Assembly: GCA_001574975.1 (NCBI GenBank)
Contig: KQ965816.1
Location: forward strand, 62,001 to 126,000
Length of the DNA stretch: 64,000 nt
From: Gonapodya prolifera JEL478
Lineage: Eukaryota > Monoblepharomycota > Monoblepharidomycetes > Monoblepharidales > Gonapodyaceae
Direction: 5' to 3'
Shown here: positions 11,284 to 21,700 of the stretch, piece after piece
Layout of the letters: each line of letters begins with the position of its first letter
Position numbering within the stretch: the first letter of the stretch is position 1
The notes under the pieces: model-generated
Told to the model about the DNA's origin: nothing
The model's database searches: none
What the model saw: only the letters and a program-made list of their open reading frames with translations
Made by a program: the position numbers and the translations under genes

Positions 11284-12557
11284 ATGGGCACTGCAATCGA
11301 AACGCCAAACGCCATGGATCAACCAGCCGCCGGTTTCGAGACACAGCCGCACCAGCACCAGCACGGTCCCCATCCTATTCTGCCGACCCCCAGTCACCTG
11401 GACTACACCGGCAACGCCAAGCTCGACATTCTCGTGGCTGCTGCAGTTCCCAATGTCGATAGAGATGCCTTCAGCCTGGACGACGACTCGGACAGCGAGT
11501 CCGACCGAATGCCAAGACCTAACAAACGACCCCGCGACGAGAGCGACGAGGAGGATTACGACGAACGTGACTCGAAGCGTGGCGGAGGGTATGCAGACTC
11601 GGGCCCAAAAAGGCGACGGGCAACTGCAGATGAGACTCGCGTACGTACATGTCGTTTCGCCTTCGGTGGGCACATTTTGAACCCGATGTTTTCAGATTTT
11701 GAACGCAGTTTTGGAGAAAACGTTCTTCCCTGACACCGAACTACGTCTTAAACTCGCGAAACGGCTTGGCATGTCACCCAGAAAGGTGCAAATCTGGTGC
11801 GTTCTGCAAGGTGTTCCCCGCCTCAGCGCGGATTTTTGTCCTGAACCTCCAAACCCCTTGCTACAGGTTCCAAAATCGCCGCCAATCCCTCGGCGTCACC
11901 AAACGACATCTGCAAGATAAAGCCTTCGCAGCGTCCGTCCGGGATCGCATGTCTCGCCTCCTGAGACGGTCGCCAAGCTCACTCGGGTCGCGATCTCCGT
12001 CACCCGAGCCCCATCGAGATTACGTCCAGCCGCCTTCGCATTTCCGCCACAAATCACCGTCGCGCCAGTATCCCTCTCCGGAACCCAGCCCGACTCTGGA
12101 GGGCTTTGCGAACCCGGTGGTATCTTCCTCACGGGAGCGAGAACATTCGCCGTACCACCGCCCCCAGCACACAGATATGCAGCGGATGCACCACCACGCT
12201 CACTCCCAATCTCTTCCCATGCCTCCACCCCCAACAATGCGCGAGCACGTCACATTAGTCACAAACTACATCCCGAAACAACCACAAGTCGCTCCCGGTG
12301 CGCCAATTCGGGTGATCTACCAGCCCATCATTACCAGTGGACATGGCCACTACCGCTCGTCGCCGGTACCCGTGCCCGTTGGGGGGACTGTCTGGATGCC
12401 GATGCCATATGCGGTTTCCCCAGCGCCGGCGCCGCTCCCACCGCCTCAACCCGTACACCCGAACCCGGTGCTGCCGCCGTGCTCCTCGTTGCTGGGACTA
12501 ACCGAAAGGCGTGCGGAGGTGAAGCTGCCTGGGTTGAAGGCGTTGTTTGGGGTGTGA
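11284..12557 (+). CDS. Homeodomain protein
   Basis: The homeodomain is assembled from three exons: 11284-11640, 11696-11796 and 11867-12557. It runs from RRRATADETR through ILNAVLEKTFFPDTELRLKL to AKRLGMSPRKVQIW and FQNRR, with the invariant WFQNRR of recognition helix 3 split by the second intron (ATCTG|G). The protein therefore binds DNA as a transcription factor. Before the homeodomain lies an acidic/basic stretch (DESDEEDYDERDSKRGGG). After it is a long Ser/Pro/His-rich tail with many SPS/SPEP repeats, likely disordered. The first ATG at 11284 was chosen because an upstream in-frame Met (11203) would add an unrelated hydrophobic stretch. The length is about 390 residues. I cannot name an orthologue. 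Confidence 0.88.
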
Positions 12558-12940
12558 AGTTGCGAAGTGTGCAGATAGGCAAAATGGTCGATTCACGTGG
12601 TATGAGTACGGTTTATTCTTCTGAAAATATGTACAGTTTAGAAATGTAAATCCCTCTTTAAATTACTTTACGTTGGTCCGTTCGAATGATTCGACTTCTG
12701 AAGCATTGGTGGGGATGACTGTCGGACATCAGCGCTGGCAGAAAATTTCTATCCTAAACGGACAAAGCTCTTCTACTAAACGGCTCTTTTGCAAGAGCCA
12801 TTTCTTCACAGTTTGGGCTACGATGGTTGCGGTAGCACCGCATCTTACCAAATCCAGCAAACGTCGCATTCATTCCCTTTCACCCGCCCACCACCAAGCG
12901 AATCACATCACAGCCGCCTCCATCACTCTCTCGTCTCACG
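12558..12940. other. Intergenic stretch between the homeobox and seven-helix genes
   Basis: These 383 bases lie between two same-strand genes. They include AT-rich sequence just after the homeobox stop, where a polyadenylation region would be expected, and the promoter of the next gene. Nothing else is recognised. Confidence 0.35.
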
Positions 12941-14444
12941 ATGTTGGATCGCCGATCCCGAGCCATCTTTCACAGCGGTCCTGTCTCTTTCAGTGTCCTC
13001 AGCGACATTTGCGTGCTCTGCTTCTACGCGGTCGCGGCAGGGTGAGTGGAAGACTGATTGCGACGTTTTGCGTCCCCTATCTGACTCGTATTGGGAAACC
13101 GTCGGCGGTTGGTCGACTGGAATCCCGTGGGGACGTGACTGGCGGGGAATTCATGATTTCAGTTTGAGAGTCTCCCACATCAGGCATACGGTGCACAAGC
13201 TTCTTGCCGTTCTCTTCGTCTTCAATATCGTCGCCCTCTGTTGCTGGCTGGGAGAGACCCTGTCCTACCCCGAAACTCCCCGCTGCAAGTCAGTATCATG
13301 TTTCCCCGCTCTCATCCATTCTTCACGTCTCAGCGGCTCATTCTCACTGTTCCCTGACAGTATATCTATCTTTGGCGAAGTAGGCGGCTTCGGCGGGGAG
13401 TATTACAGCTCTCTTGCCATTCTGATCGTGCTTTATCGGTCGCTGGTTCTGAACCACCCACCTTTCTCGGCCTTTGGGGAGGGTTGTGCCATTGCGATAC
13501 CGTTTGGGGCTTTTCTGGCTGGAGGTCTTATCGTCATACTTTCGTGGGTCTCGTAAATTTGGCAAAACGCCCAATCTTGAGGGCTGATGTCTTTTTCTGA
13601 CCATTTCAAGACAAGCTCATGCCCCGGATGGAACCACATGCTTCGCCGCAGCAGCATCAACCGCTACAATACTCGCGATGATAATTGGGCTCGGTTTCGC
13701 CTTTGTCGCGTCCGTCATTCTCGTCGCAGGCATCCTGTTCTTTCGAATGCGCCGGGGAGCAAACGAAACACCGGAATCGCTCAGGGTGTCCGGGTCAGGA
13801 ATAATGGCGGTTTCGTCGAGATCTAAAGATGACGCTAACGCTCTGTCGGTGCGCCTTGTTCTGGTGAGCCTTTTCAGATTGAAGCCTGAAACTGCATAAG
13901 GAAGTCACTCATCAATCAATTACCACAAAACTTACGAAACCGAACTCTAGTATCCAGTTTTGATGCTCCTTACCGGTGGGCTGGCGGTCATAACCGCAAG
14001 TCTCGCCATTACATCGGCTGCAATAGTTGGAGGTGAGAACAAATGTTGGAATTCAATGGTTCCCCCTCATACCGACCAATGCCATCTATCGCTTCTGGTG
14101 CCATAGAAGCACTACTCGCTCTCAGTGGTATCTTTAACGCAATTATATTTTTCGGATGGGACCCAACCGCGCGCAAGCTTGCGTTTGGGATGCTTGAAAT
14201 CATCAACTCAGCCACCGGGACCGGTCACCCTCTTCCTCGTCCGTCCTCCATCACTACTGTTAATGCGGACGGGAAGCTACAGCACAAGAGGCTTTCCAGC
14301 TTCTCTGGGATTACTGCACTCAGTATTGCCGAGTCGAGAGCAGAACTCATCAACAGTCGTTCACAATCAACGGAACCCGCCCCTATCGCGCTGTACGTCG
14401 GTAAAATTATCAAACCGTTCCTTCGTTGGATGACTCGACCATAG
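12941..14444 (+). CDS. Seven-transmembrane receptor-like protein
   Basis: The start at 12941 gives MLDRRSRAIFHSG and then a first hydrophobic segment (VSFSVLSDICVLCFYAVAAG). Splicing five GT-AG introns in a consistent frame gives six more: KLLAVLFVFNIVALCCWLGE, SSLAILIVLYRSL, AIAIPFGAFLAGGLIVILS, MIIGLGFAFVASVILVAGIL, VLMLLTGGLAVITASLAI and ALLALSGIFNAIIFFGWD. The loop after helix 5 and the C-terminal tail (ELINSRSQSTEPAP) are charged and Ser-rich, as in G-protein-coupled receptors. The arrangement resembles the cAMP-receptor/Git3-like superfamily of fungi and amoebae, but I see no diagnostic motif that settles the family. It is probably a plasma-membrane sensor; its ligand is unknown. The stop is TAG. 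Confidence 0.65.
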
Positions 14445-14783
14445 GTGTGTTGATATTCACGTTGATTCAATCCTGATGAAACGCTTCACGCGACGCTTTG
14501 TCCTTTCTTTGCAGATCCATCTCTACGGTATCGATGGGCACCACCTATCGCCATACAAGCAATTACACCAGCAAAAATCCTTAATGAACACAGCTTTTGA
14601 ATACTTTTCACTCTGAAAATTTCACGCAATGTTTGTACTTCTTTGGAAAACACTAAAATTCCATCACTGGGCGTTGAAAAATTCGAATCTAAAGTGCGGT
14701 TTGGAGGAAAACGGAGAGCTTTTAAAAAATATTATACTTTAAAAATATATATTTTAAAATTTTAATTTCCGTGACATCGTATT
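14445..14783. other. AT-rich intergenic stretch before tRNA-Leu
   Basis: No open frame of note is present. The last 60 bases before the tRNA are strongly AT-rich, with TATA-like runs around 14728-14760. Such runs often sit upstream of RNA polymerase III genes in fungi. Confidence 0.4.
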
Positions 14784-14866
14784 GGGAGGATGGCCGAGTT
14801 GGTCTAAGGCGCCAGATTAAGGTTCTGGTCTCTTCGGAGGCGTGGGTTCGAATCCCACTCCTCTCA
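14784..14866 (+). tRNA. tRNA-Leu(AAG)
   Basis: The cloverleaf is complete by eye: acceptor GGGAGGA pairs with TCCTCTC (one G-U), discriminator A at 14866, and a D-arm containing GGCCGAGTTGGTCTAAGGC. The anticodon stem is CCAGA/TCTGG around the loop TTAAGGT, with anticodon AAG. The long variable arm is CTCTTCGGAGG and the T-arm is GTGGGTTCGAATCCCAC. There is no intron. A short T run follows at about 14874. Confidence 0.97.
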
Positions 14867-15301
14867 CTCAATATTTTGCTCATTTCGGTAACTCTTTTAC
14901 TAAATCGATGTGATTGCATGTCAGTCTCGTTGTTCTGACACTCTGTGTGGACTCAAGCGTGGTTGGAAATAGGACATCCGTGTTTCCGTTCGGTGCACCC
15001 CAACGACATGACCCTCCCGACACCCTAACACTCACCCGGGAATAGTGCCATTCGTGAGTGTATTAAGATTCCATTAGCCGAGATCAGACCTCGCAGTGTG
15101 GTAAACAGGATTTAAATACATAATTCGTCGCTTCTCATGTAAGGTCGTCTAGATCTGTCAGTGACCGTGAGCGCTCTCCCCCGAATTTGTCATTGCGGTG
15201 AAACTTTCGGATTGGTTGTGAAAGTCTGATCTTCTGTATCTGCAAAAAAGACCTGTCGGCAAGGGTTCCACAAATATTCGTGTCTCCCCAAACCTTTTGC
15301 C
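14867..15301. other. Intergenic stretch between tRNA-Leu and the orphan gene
   Basis: These 435 bases contain no convincing gene. They should include the promoter of the gene at 15302. Confidence 0.35.
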
Positions 15302-15847
15302 ATGAACCGAATAACCCTCAGAGCCGGTGCGATGGGCCTCCCGCCTCCTGTGGGCATTCCCCGATCGCTTTTCTCAGACGAAGAAAACCCAGTGCTTCGA
15401 TGGCTGAAGGAGTCCCCGAACTCACCGGTACAACTCTTGTCGAAAGCAGTTCGAGGATCGAGGACCGACGCGGGTAGCATGGGCCCGCCCGTTGATCCCG
15501 ACTACTCCGACTATGTGTGGGCAATGATGCATGATCCCGACCTCGCACAGGCGAGCAGTTCAAATGCCGTGATCGAGTCGAGCCGCGCGACAACAGGGAC
15601 ATTGTCACCGCCTGCTGAGGGCCACGACCTCCCACCGTATTCTTCAGTTGATCCAGAGGATCTTCGTCGTCTGGATAATGAGGCGCGATTGGAGCGCATC
15701 CGGCTGGCTTATGAAAGGGATCTCGCCGAGTTTAATGCCTTGGTGATGTCCAGCGACTCGCAGGACGTTGAGCCAGCGAGCGAGAACTTTGAGAAAAGCG
15801 TTAAGCGCGGCGACTCGGGCAAGAAGAAGTGGCGGTGGGGAAAGTGA
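15302..15847 (+). CDS. Hypothetical protein between two tRNA-Leu genes
   Basis: This is a single uninterrupted frame of 181 codons, from MNRITLRAGAMGLPPPVG to the basic tail DSGKKKWRWGK and a TGA stop. I do not recognise the family. The N-terminus is free of acidic residues up to about position 24 and includes Arg/Leu/Ala, so mitochondrial import is possible but unproven. The middle is acidic and Ser/Pro-rich. A short predicted helix (DLRRLDNEARLERIRLAYER) lies near position 120-140. Even base composition and the absence of long open frames in the other five frames favour a real gene. Confidence 0.55.
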   Translation: MNRITLRAGAMGLPPPVGIPRSLFSDEENPVLRWLKESPNSPVQLLSKAVRGSRTDAGSMGPPVDPDYSDYVWAMMHDPDLAQASSSNAVIESSRATTGTLSPPAEGHDLPPYSSVDPEDLRRLDNEARLERIRLAYERDLAEFNALVMSSDSQDVEPASENFEKSVKRGDSGKKKWRWGK

Positions 15848-16463
15848 GGGAAGAGTGTTGGGTTTCAGCTGTACCTGCTTTGGACCCTCTTCTGTAATCT
15901 GTTCTGTAGTATCGGGGGGTTGTGTCCCTAATTAACGTGCGTTGTATCTTGTATCTTATAACTCGCGGGCAGTTTAGTATGGACTTCCGTTTTCTGTATA
16001 TTATGGCAATGTTCTTTATTTAAACTGTGACACGCACCAAAAGCATCAATATCTAACCTTCGCCAAATATGCCTCCTCCGGGCCTGTCTCCTTTTGCTAC
16101 TCGCTACACACGTCGACATCTTCATTTGCTAATGCTGGCGAAGTCGTAGCGGTCTAATACCGCCCAGGTTTTGCCCTTCAACAGTCCAATTTCGAACAAG
16201 CCTTGCCTTCGCAAGATTGTCCAAGGCGAGAAAATACACTGGTACGTGTAAGCTCCATCTTCAAACAGAAACTTATGTCCCAGGCTGCCGTTGGGCCTTT
16301 GGGACTCTCATGCCGCAGTGTCACTGAGTCTGTGTTTCTTGAGTGATGTTGCTGTACTTATAATAGAGAGTGGGTTCTGTTATTGCTCATATGAATAAAA
16401 GCAACACTTCCAGCACATTCACACGAGGTGAAAAGGCTGGAAGAACGGGAGAAAAAGAAACTT
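15848..16463. other. Intergenic stretch between the orphan gene and the second tRNA-Leu
   Basis: No gene signature is seen. AT-rich patches near 15930-16020 are consistent with 3' processing of the upstream gene. Confidence 0.35.
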
Positions 16464-16546
16464 TGAGAGAAGTGGGATTCGAACCCACGCCTCCGAAGAG
16501 ACCAGAACCTTAATCTGGCGCCTTAGACCAACTCGGCCATCCTCCC
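16464..16546 (-). tRNA. tRNA-Leu(AAG), second copy in opposite orientation
   Basis: This gene is identical to the tRNA at 14784-14866 except for one acceptor-stem base (T instead of C at the position pairing with G6, giving a G-U pair). The anticodon is AAG, the variable arm CTCTTCGGAGG and the T-arm GTGGGTTCGAATCCCAC. Its transcript runs toward the first copy. A T5 tract in the 3' flank (CTTTTTC, read on the minus strand at about 16457-16452) can terminate polymerase III. Confidence 0.96.
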
Positions 16547-16886
16547 AATACGATATGATAAATGCGCCAAGATGCATAGATAAAAAATACATTTAGTTAC
16601 TTGAATTGCGCGAGGTTTTAACCGATTCACTCTTTGCACCTTTGACACACGAGTTTACTTCACAATCCGATTCATAAATGAATTTGTGATTTCGCACACA
16701 GGACTACACTTAATAGTACATCCATATTTGATCCACTTTCAATCGCGTACGCTTTTCACTCATCAAAACCGTTGCGTACGAACTACGAATAAATGTCATC
16801 AAAAAAGAGAAGGGTTACGGTATAGTACAAATTTGTCATCCAGTTGTTAGAGCTCCGAGCTCGTGCTTCGCCTGCCAAAGCACCGT
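16547..16886. other. Intergenic stretch upstream of tRNA-Leu (minus) and downstream of the C2H2 gene
   Basis: AT-rich sequence without a recognisable gene. It contains the 5' flank of the minus-strand tRNA and the 3' flank of the zinc-finger gene. Confidence 0.35.
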
Positions 16887-18241
16887 TTACGCAACTGTAT
16901 GAGGCTCGTCCATATGCAAGGGAGGTAAGCGGAGATCGGCGACTTCCTTCCCCGACAGACCTGTCGATCCTGCCCCGGATCCCGATGCCGATCTGAGTTG
17001 GGTTTCGTACGAGAACTGTTGGTGTTCGCATTGCAGCTCTGTCGGTGCCAGGCCGGAGGGTGAGTACGTCACGGCGGTGTGGGATATCAAAGGGAATTTG
17101 GCCGCGGTGTGGTACTGCGGGTAGGAAAATTGGTGGATGGGGTATGTGTGCTGGTTAGGGACCCACGTGAGGTGGGATAGGGTGCTTGGGTAGGACGTGG
17201 CTTCCGCGGCGAGAGGGATCAGGTGGGGGGAGTCGGTGGCGGTGGGATGAGCCGCGAGGTAGGTTCCGGGATATAGACCACGTTGGGCGAATTGGGAGGC
17301 GAGGGTTTGATAGGAGGTCTGGGCGACGTAAGCAGGGACAGGGCCTAGGAAGGAATTGAGGACGAAGGTATTGGTTAAAGAAGGTTCATGCAAAACGGTG
17401 AAGAGAAGCGTTCGCTCATCGCACTGCTTTCTTACTCACCAGCATTAGAGTACATTGACGCCGTTACCGTGGCCGACGTGGTGCCAACATCTAAAGGCGC
17501 GGTGATATAGGGATCCAATTGCAGTGATGTTTCGTGTGCTGCGAGTGGAAGGTGGGAAGAACCGTGTGCAGCGGCACTCATGTCCAAGTAATTAGCTTCA
17601 GAGGCGACAATGGGAGGCGGGATGTTTTCATCTTGAGAATGTGAATGTTTTGGAGTCGTGCGTGTTTGGGAGACATGTCGCGGTTGTTTGCTGATCGGCT
17701 GCACGGTCCTTATTGCGAGGTCGAGATTGATACCGCTGTACGGATGTGCTGCAAAAGTTTCCTGTTGCCCCTTCGCGTGTGTGTTCTCGACCTGGACAGA
17801 ATGCGTGCCTACCAAAGTGGAGGGACAGACGTTAGAGAGTCGTATCCCACGGATCACAGCACGGAACTCACTTCTGAGGTGGCGAAGGAGATTGTCTGGT
17901 GAAGGAGGGTGGAGCGATGGCGGCAAGCGGAGGTTCAGACTCCATGAATGCATCCTTCAAACAATTCCGCGGCAACACACCTCGTCTCCCAAACCCCTTT
18001 TGGCAGAAATTGCACCAGTGTGGTTTGGCGCCAGTGTGGATTTTCGCGTGTCTGGTGGAGGGGTGAAAGCGCGAGGGAGACGTGGCGTCGGCACTCTTCG
18101 CCCGCTTGGCAACCGACACAGAACGAACCTCAGCAATTGTGCGAATCGTGCTGCAGTCCTTCCGCAGGATGAGCAGCGAAACGTTCTCGATACACCGTCC
18201 CTCAGCTCCTCAATAACGGGCACCCCCTCGGATGGATCCAT
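16887..18241 (-). CDS. C2H2 zinc-finger protein with two adjacent fingers
   Basis: Splicing restores two neighbouring C2H2 fingers near the N-terminus. Finger 1 is CSSCGRTAARFAQLLRHAKIH and finger 2 is CNFCQKGFGRRDNLLRH with the last His in LRSTH, joined by the classic linker TGAKPHW. The three introns used (about 18122-18060, 17980-17897 and 17873-17814) are all GT-AG and keep frame. The long remainder is rich in His, Thr, Ser, Pro and Tyr without a known domain and runs to a stop at 16887; a further intron lies around 17436-17395. Two fingers at one end plus a disordered tail is the usual layout of fungal C2H2 regulators of the Msn2/Mig1 type. The protein is thus a likely nuclear transcription factor; its targets are unknown. 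The start at 18241 is the only nearby in-frame Met before finger 1. Confidence 0.82.
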
Positions 18242-18769
18242 CGTCCCTCGCGGAGGAGGCTAACAAGCGATGAGGCAAGAGGCGGCAAGGGAGGACTGAG
18301 TCACTTGGAAAACAAGCGACGCTGCAATGCACGAAGAGAAGAGTATCTTTCTCCGCTGCAATAAATAATGGGAGACTGTGTCGATCTCCGCGCGTAGGAT
18401 CTGTACCGAGCTCAGTGCCGGGCGGGCCATGGCCAGACCGCCTGTTAATCACCGCGCCACATCACATCGCCATATAATTAATAAGGTAGCTTTGTTGTTA
18501 TCCCCACAGAGCAACTCGGTTGTCGTTAGAATGTGGTGATGGTCGCTTCGTCGGATTATGGGCTGGCAAACATGCTGTTCGTTTTCACCGGTCGATCAAA
18601 TTCCGCGGACTTATATTTTCTCGCCGCAGACAAAAATAATGTATGTACTGCAACTGCTACTAAAAAACATATGCAAATAACAAAAGTACGATGGTTACAA
18701 CCATTTAAAATTGGCCGCTGCTGTACGCTTCAGGAGAGGGACTTCCGACGTGTAAAATATTGCTCATGG
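18242..18769. promoter_or_regulatory. Upstream region of the C2H2 gene
   Basis: These 528 bases precede the minus-strand zinc-finger gene and follow the stop of the next minus-strand gene. No RNA gene or coding frame is convincing. Confidence 0.35.
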
Positions 18770-21700
18770 TCAGACCGGTTGCTTGCGTTTCTCCTCGACA
18801 ATGCGGAGCACCCATTTCGGAACGTCGCTCATGTCCACAATCTCGGGGTGAAACTCGTATGAGGTGTCAACATACGATGACAAAATTTCAAGAAGCTACA
18901 TATGAATTGGAGCATAAGTGGCAGAATGGTGAACACGGCGCAGTTTCTTGATCCAGTCAAGTTTGAACTCACATCCTTCAAATCACGTGGCGGGTCGTCA
19001 CCCAAATCTCCCGGCACGAAAATGCCCTCTAGCATCACCTCACCACGAACAGGCACTTCACGCAGGGCAGTACTCCTCCGCTCGGACTTCTTCCCCCTCA
19101 ACGAGTCGAGCAGGCCCTTGAACACGCCGCGCTCTGACGTATTGACAGGCACTTCGATCCGAACATGGTTCTCGAACGACGCAGCAGCGTGGAAGAACGT
19201 TCCAGGAAACTGCTTCCACTCCAATATGTTCAGTTCGCACTCGCTAATTGGAACACCTTCACGGCGAACCAATTGCTCAGCGTTGACGGTCGAATGACGA
19301 TGGTCGGTAAACTTTCCGCCGCGGCTGTTTCCAGCGAAACCAGACAGCCTGTCCTTGCTATCATCAATAAATACAGAAAGCGCCCTTGAACGCCGCGACT
19401 GGGTGCCCAATCTGCCGTTGATGGTCGAACTCCTGCGAATTCCATACCCGGCGGTCGGAGTATCGTCGTGCAACGTCATCCAGTGAGAGTCGGTCTGAGC
19501 ACGCGGTGGGAGAACCGCGGACGTGGACATGGTGGTAAGTGTGTGGATGTCCGTCGGCGCACTGTATACCCGGAAGTAGGCTTTCTCGGTGTTCATATGG
19601 GTTTCGCTACGATGGAGGTCTCCGATCATCAGCCACCAATCGACAGACTCGAGCCAGAAATAACCACCCAAACTCACAAGCGAATCCCTTCAAAGTTTCT
19701 TGGTTGTGGTTCCTCAAAGACATTCACTCCGAACTGATCCGCCACCGCAATCCTTTGAGTGAGGAACTCCCGCTTCTGCGACTCGAAGACGCTGCCAACC
19801 CAAAACTCTCCCGGGCCTAAAGATTTACGAATGCGTTGTTCGCGTGAGACACCGATATTTTCGTGGCCAAAAAGACAAGTCAGTCGACTACTCACAAAGT
19901 TCTCGTGGAGTGCCATTCAAGAATTGCACCCGCAGTACTAAATCATGACAGTGTCAATGAAGCTTATAAACAACGACCTTTCGCCACCACCGCAACATAC
20001 TGCTTCCATAAAACGTCCCCGCTGCTGTCTCAGTTCGGGTCTTGTTGCTCTCGTTCATACGTGCACTAACATTGACATTATCTCGCGGCGGTTCCACAAC
20101 GATTGCCGGAGGCGCCGCAGCCGCAACCGGTCCTTTGCCTTTATCTTTCCTTTTGGCAATCGCTGCCAGCGAGTTCACGACGGAGGCGTTCATGATCATG
20201 CGGTCGAGCGGCTCGAGCACGACATCGTTGACTTCATTCGGTGTTGAATTGTCTTGCGCTTTTCGTCTGGGAGGGTGAGATGGTGGCAGTGCTTCATTTG
20301 CGTTTGTGAGCTCCGCTTTTACGTCGTCAGAGTTGTTCGTGGAAGACGCAGAGGCTTCCTGCAGGTGCTCATTCGATTCGGCGTCCTTTGGAGTGCTAGG
20401 GTCCGTTTCATTGATCGAACGCTCTACGACAGGTGAGAGTCTCAGTGGGGGCATTGGGAGCCTGAAGCCCTTATCTATGATGACAGACTTGGGTCTCGAC
20501 GCAGCCTTTTTTGTAAAGTTAACGCAGTCAATATCACTCGAAAGCCTGGTGTTTTCCCCATTCCAAGTCACCTCACGCCTCGCTGACTCATACTTGTAAT
20601 ACCTCACCACCTGCTGTACCTCCGGGGTGGTCGACCTGTTCGAGCTATAGCTCTTCTCCAAATCGTCCAGCGCCGCATGGGCGAGTGACAGTTCCTCCTT
20701 GGACAACAGGTCTTCGTCGCTCCTATCCTTGTGCACCTGTTCCCCTGGTCGGACAAGCGGTGCGACACCACGGATGCCAGTGGGAGTGCCGGCATGCTCT
20801 TGAACCCAGACAGTCGACGCGTCCGCCATGACAGCGTTGAAGAACCCGGAGATACGCTTTGATTGCATCATGGGACCGCGGGGAGTGTAGTTTCGCACCG
20901 CGGGGCGCTTTCGTGGGAACGGTGGGGAGATTGTGCTGGGGGTGCTTTGAGGTGCGAGCGGCGGGAGTGTTGACGTCGTGTTCTTGGTATCCAGATTTTA
21001 GACTTCTTGCAAGAATCAAAAGAAAAGAGGGCCAATAAATACCTGCACTGGCGCGTGCACCACAGAAGTTGACTTCGGCGATGGGCTTGTGCCATTACTA
21101 CAGTGGTCCAACCCCCCGTGGTGCATCTCTTCCGTTTCTACGACTCGACCCAAAGATTTGACTTCAGAAGCATTGTGACCGACGTGTGTTACCAATTGCT
21201 GCAGTGAACTCTTCTGTGGTAGTGTCTCGGTCTTGGGCAAAGACTCTGTTGCAGAAATACTGGTCTGTTGCTAACATAACGAAGGTCCGATGGTCATTTT
21301 GAGGGGAAGCACGTCGTCAGGCAAGCCTTCAATTCTCTTACCAGTATGGATTCCACGAATGCGACGGCTTCTAAGCGGTCGAGTTGGCTTTCTAGATGCT
21401 TCTCAAGCGACGCGGAAGGCAGTGTTGCGGTCGAGTCCACGACGGAAAAGGGAGTCACCTGAAGCGCAGTCATTGTCTACCAACCAAACTCGAAATTGGG
21501 AAGGGAACTCACCTCAGCCTGATCTGCAGTTTCGACTTTCATCTGAACCAAAGCTTTGTTCACAGAACTGTCATAGGCCGTAGCTCCCTGCGAATCCAGA
21601 CACTTCTTCGTCTGCGCACTGTTCTCGTTTTCCAAAACAACCTCAGCACGTTTCAAAACCTCATCCAACCTCACTCCAACAGCATGGGTTGCGGTTCCTT

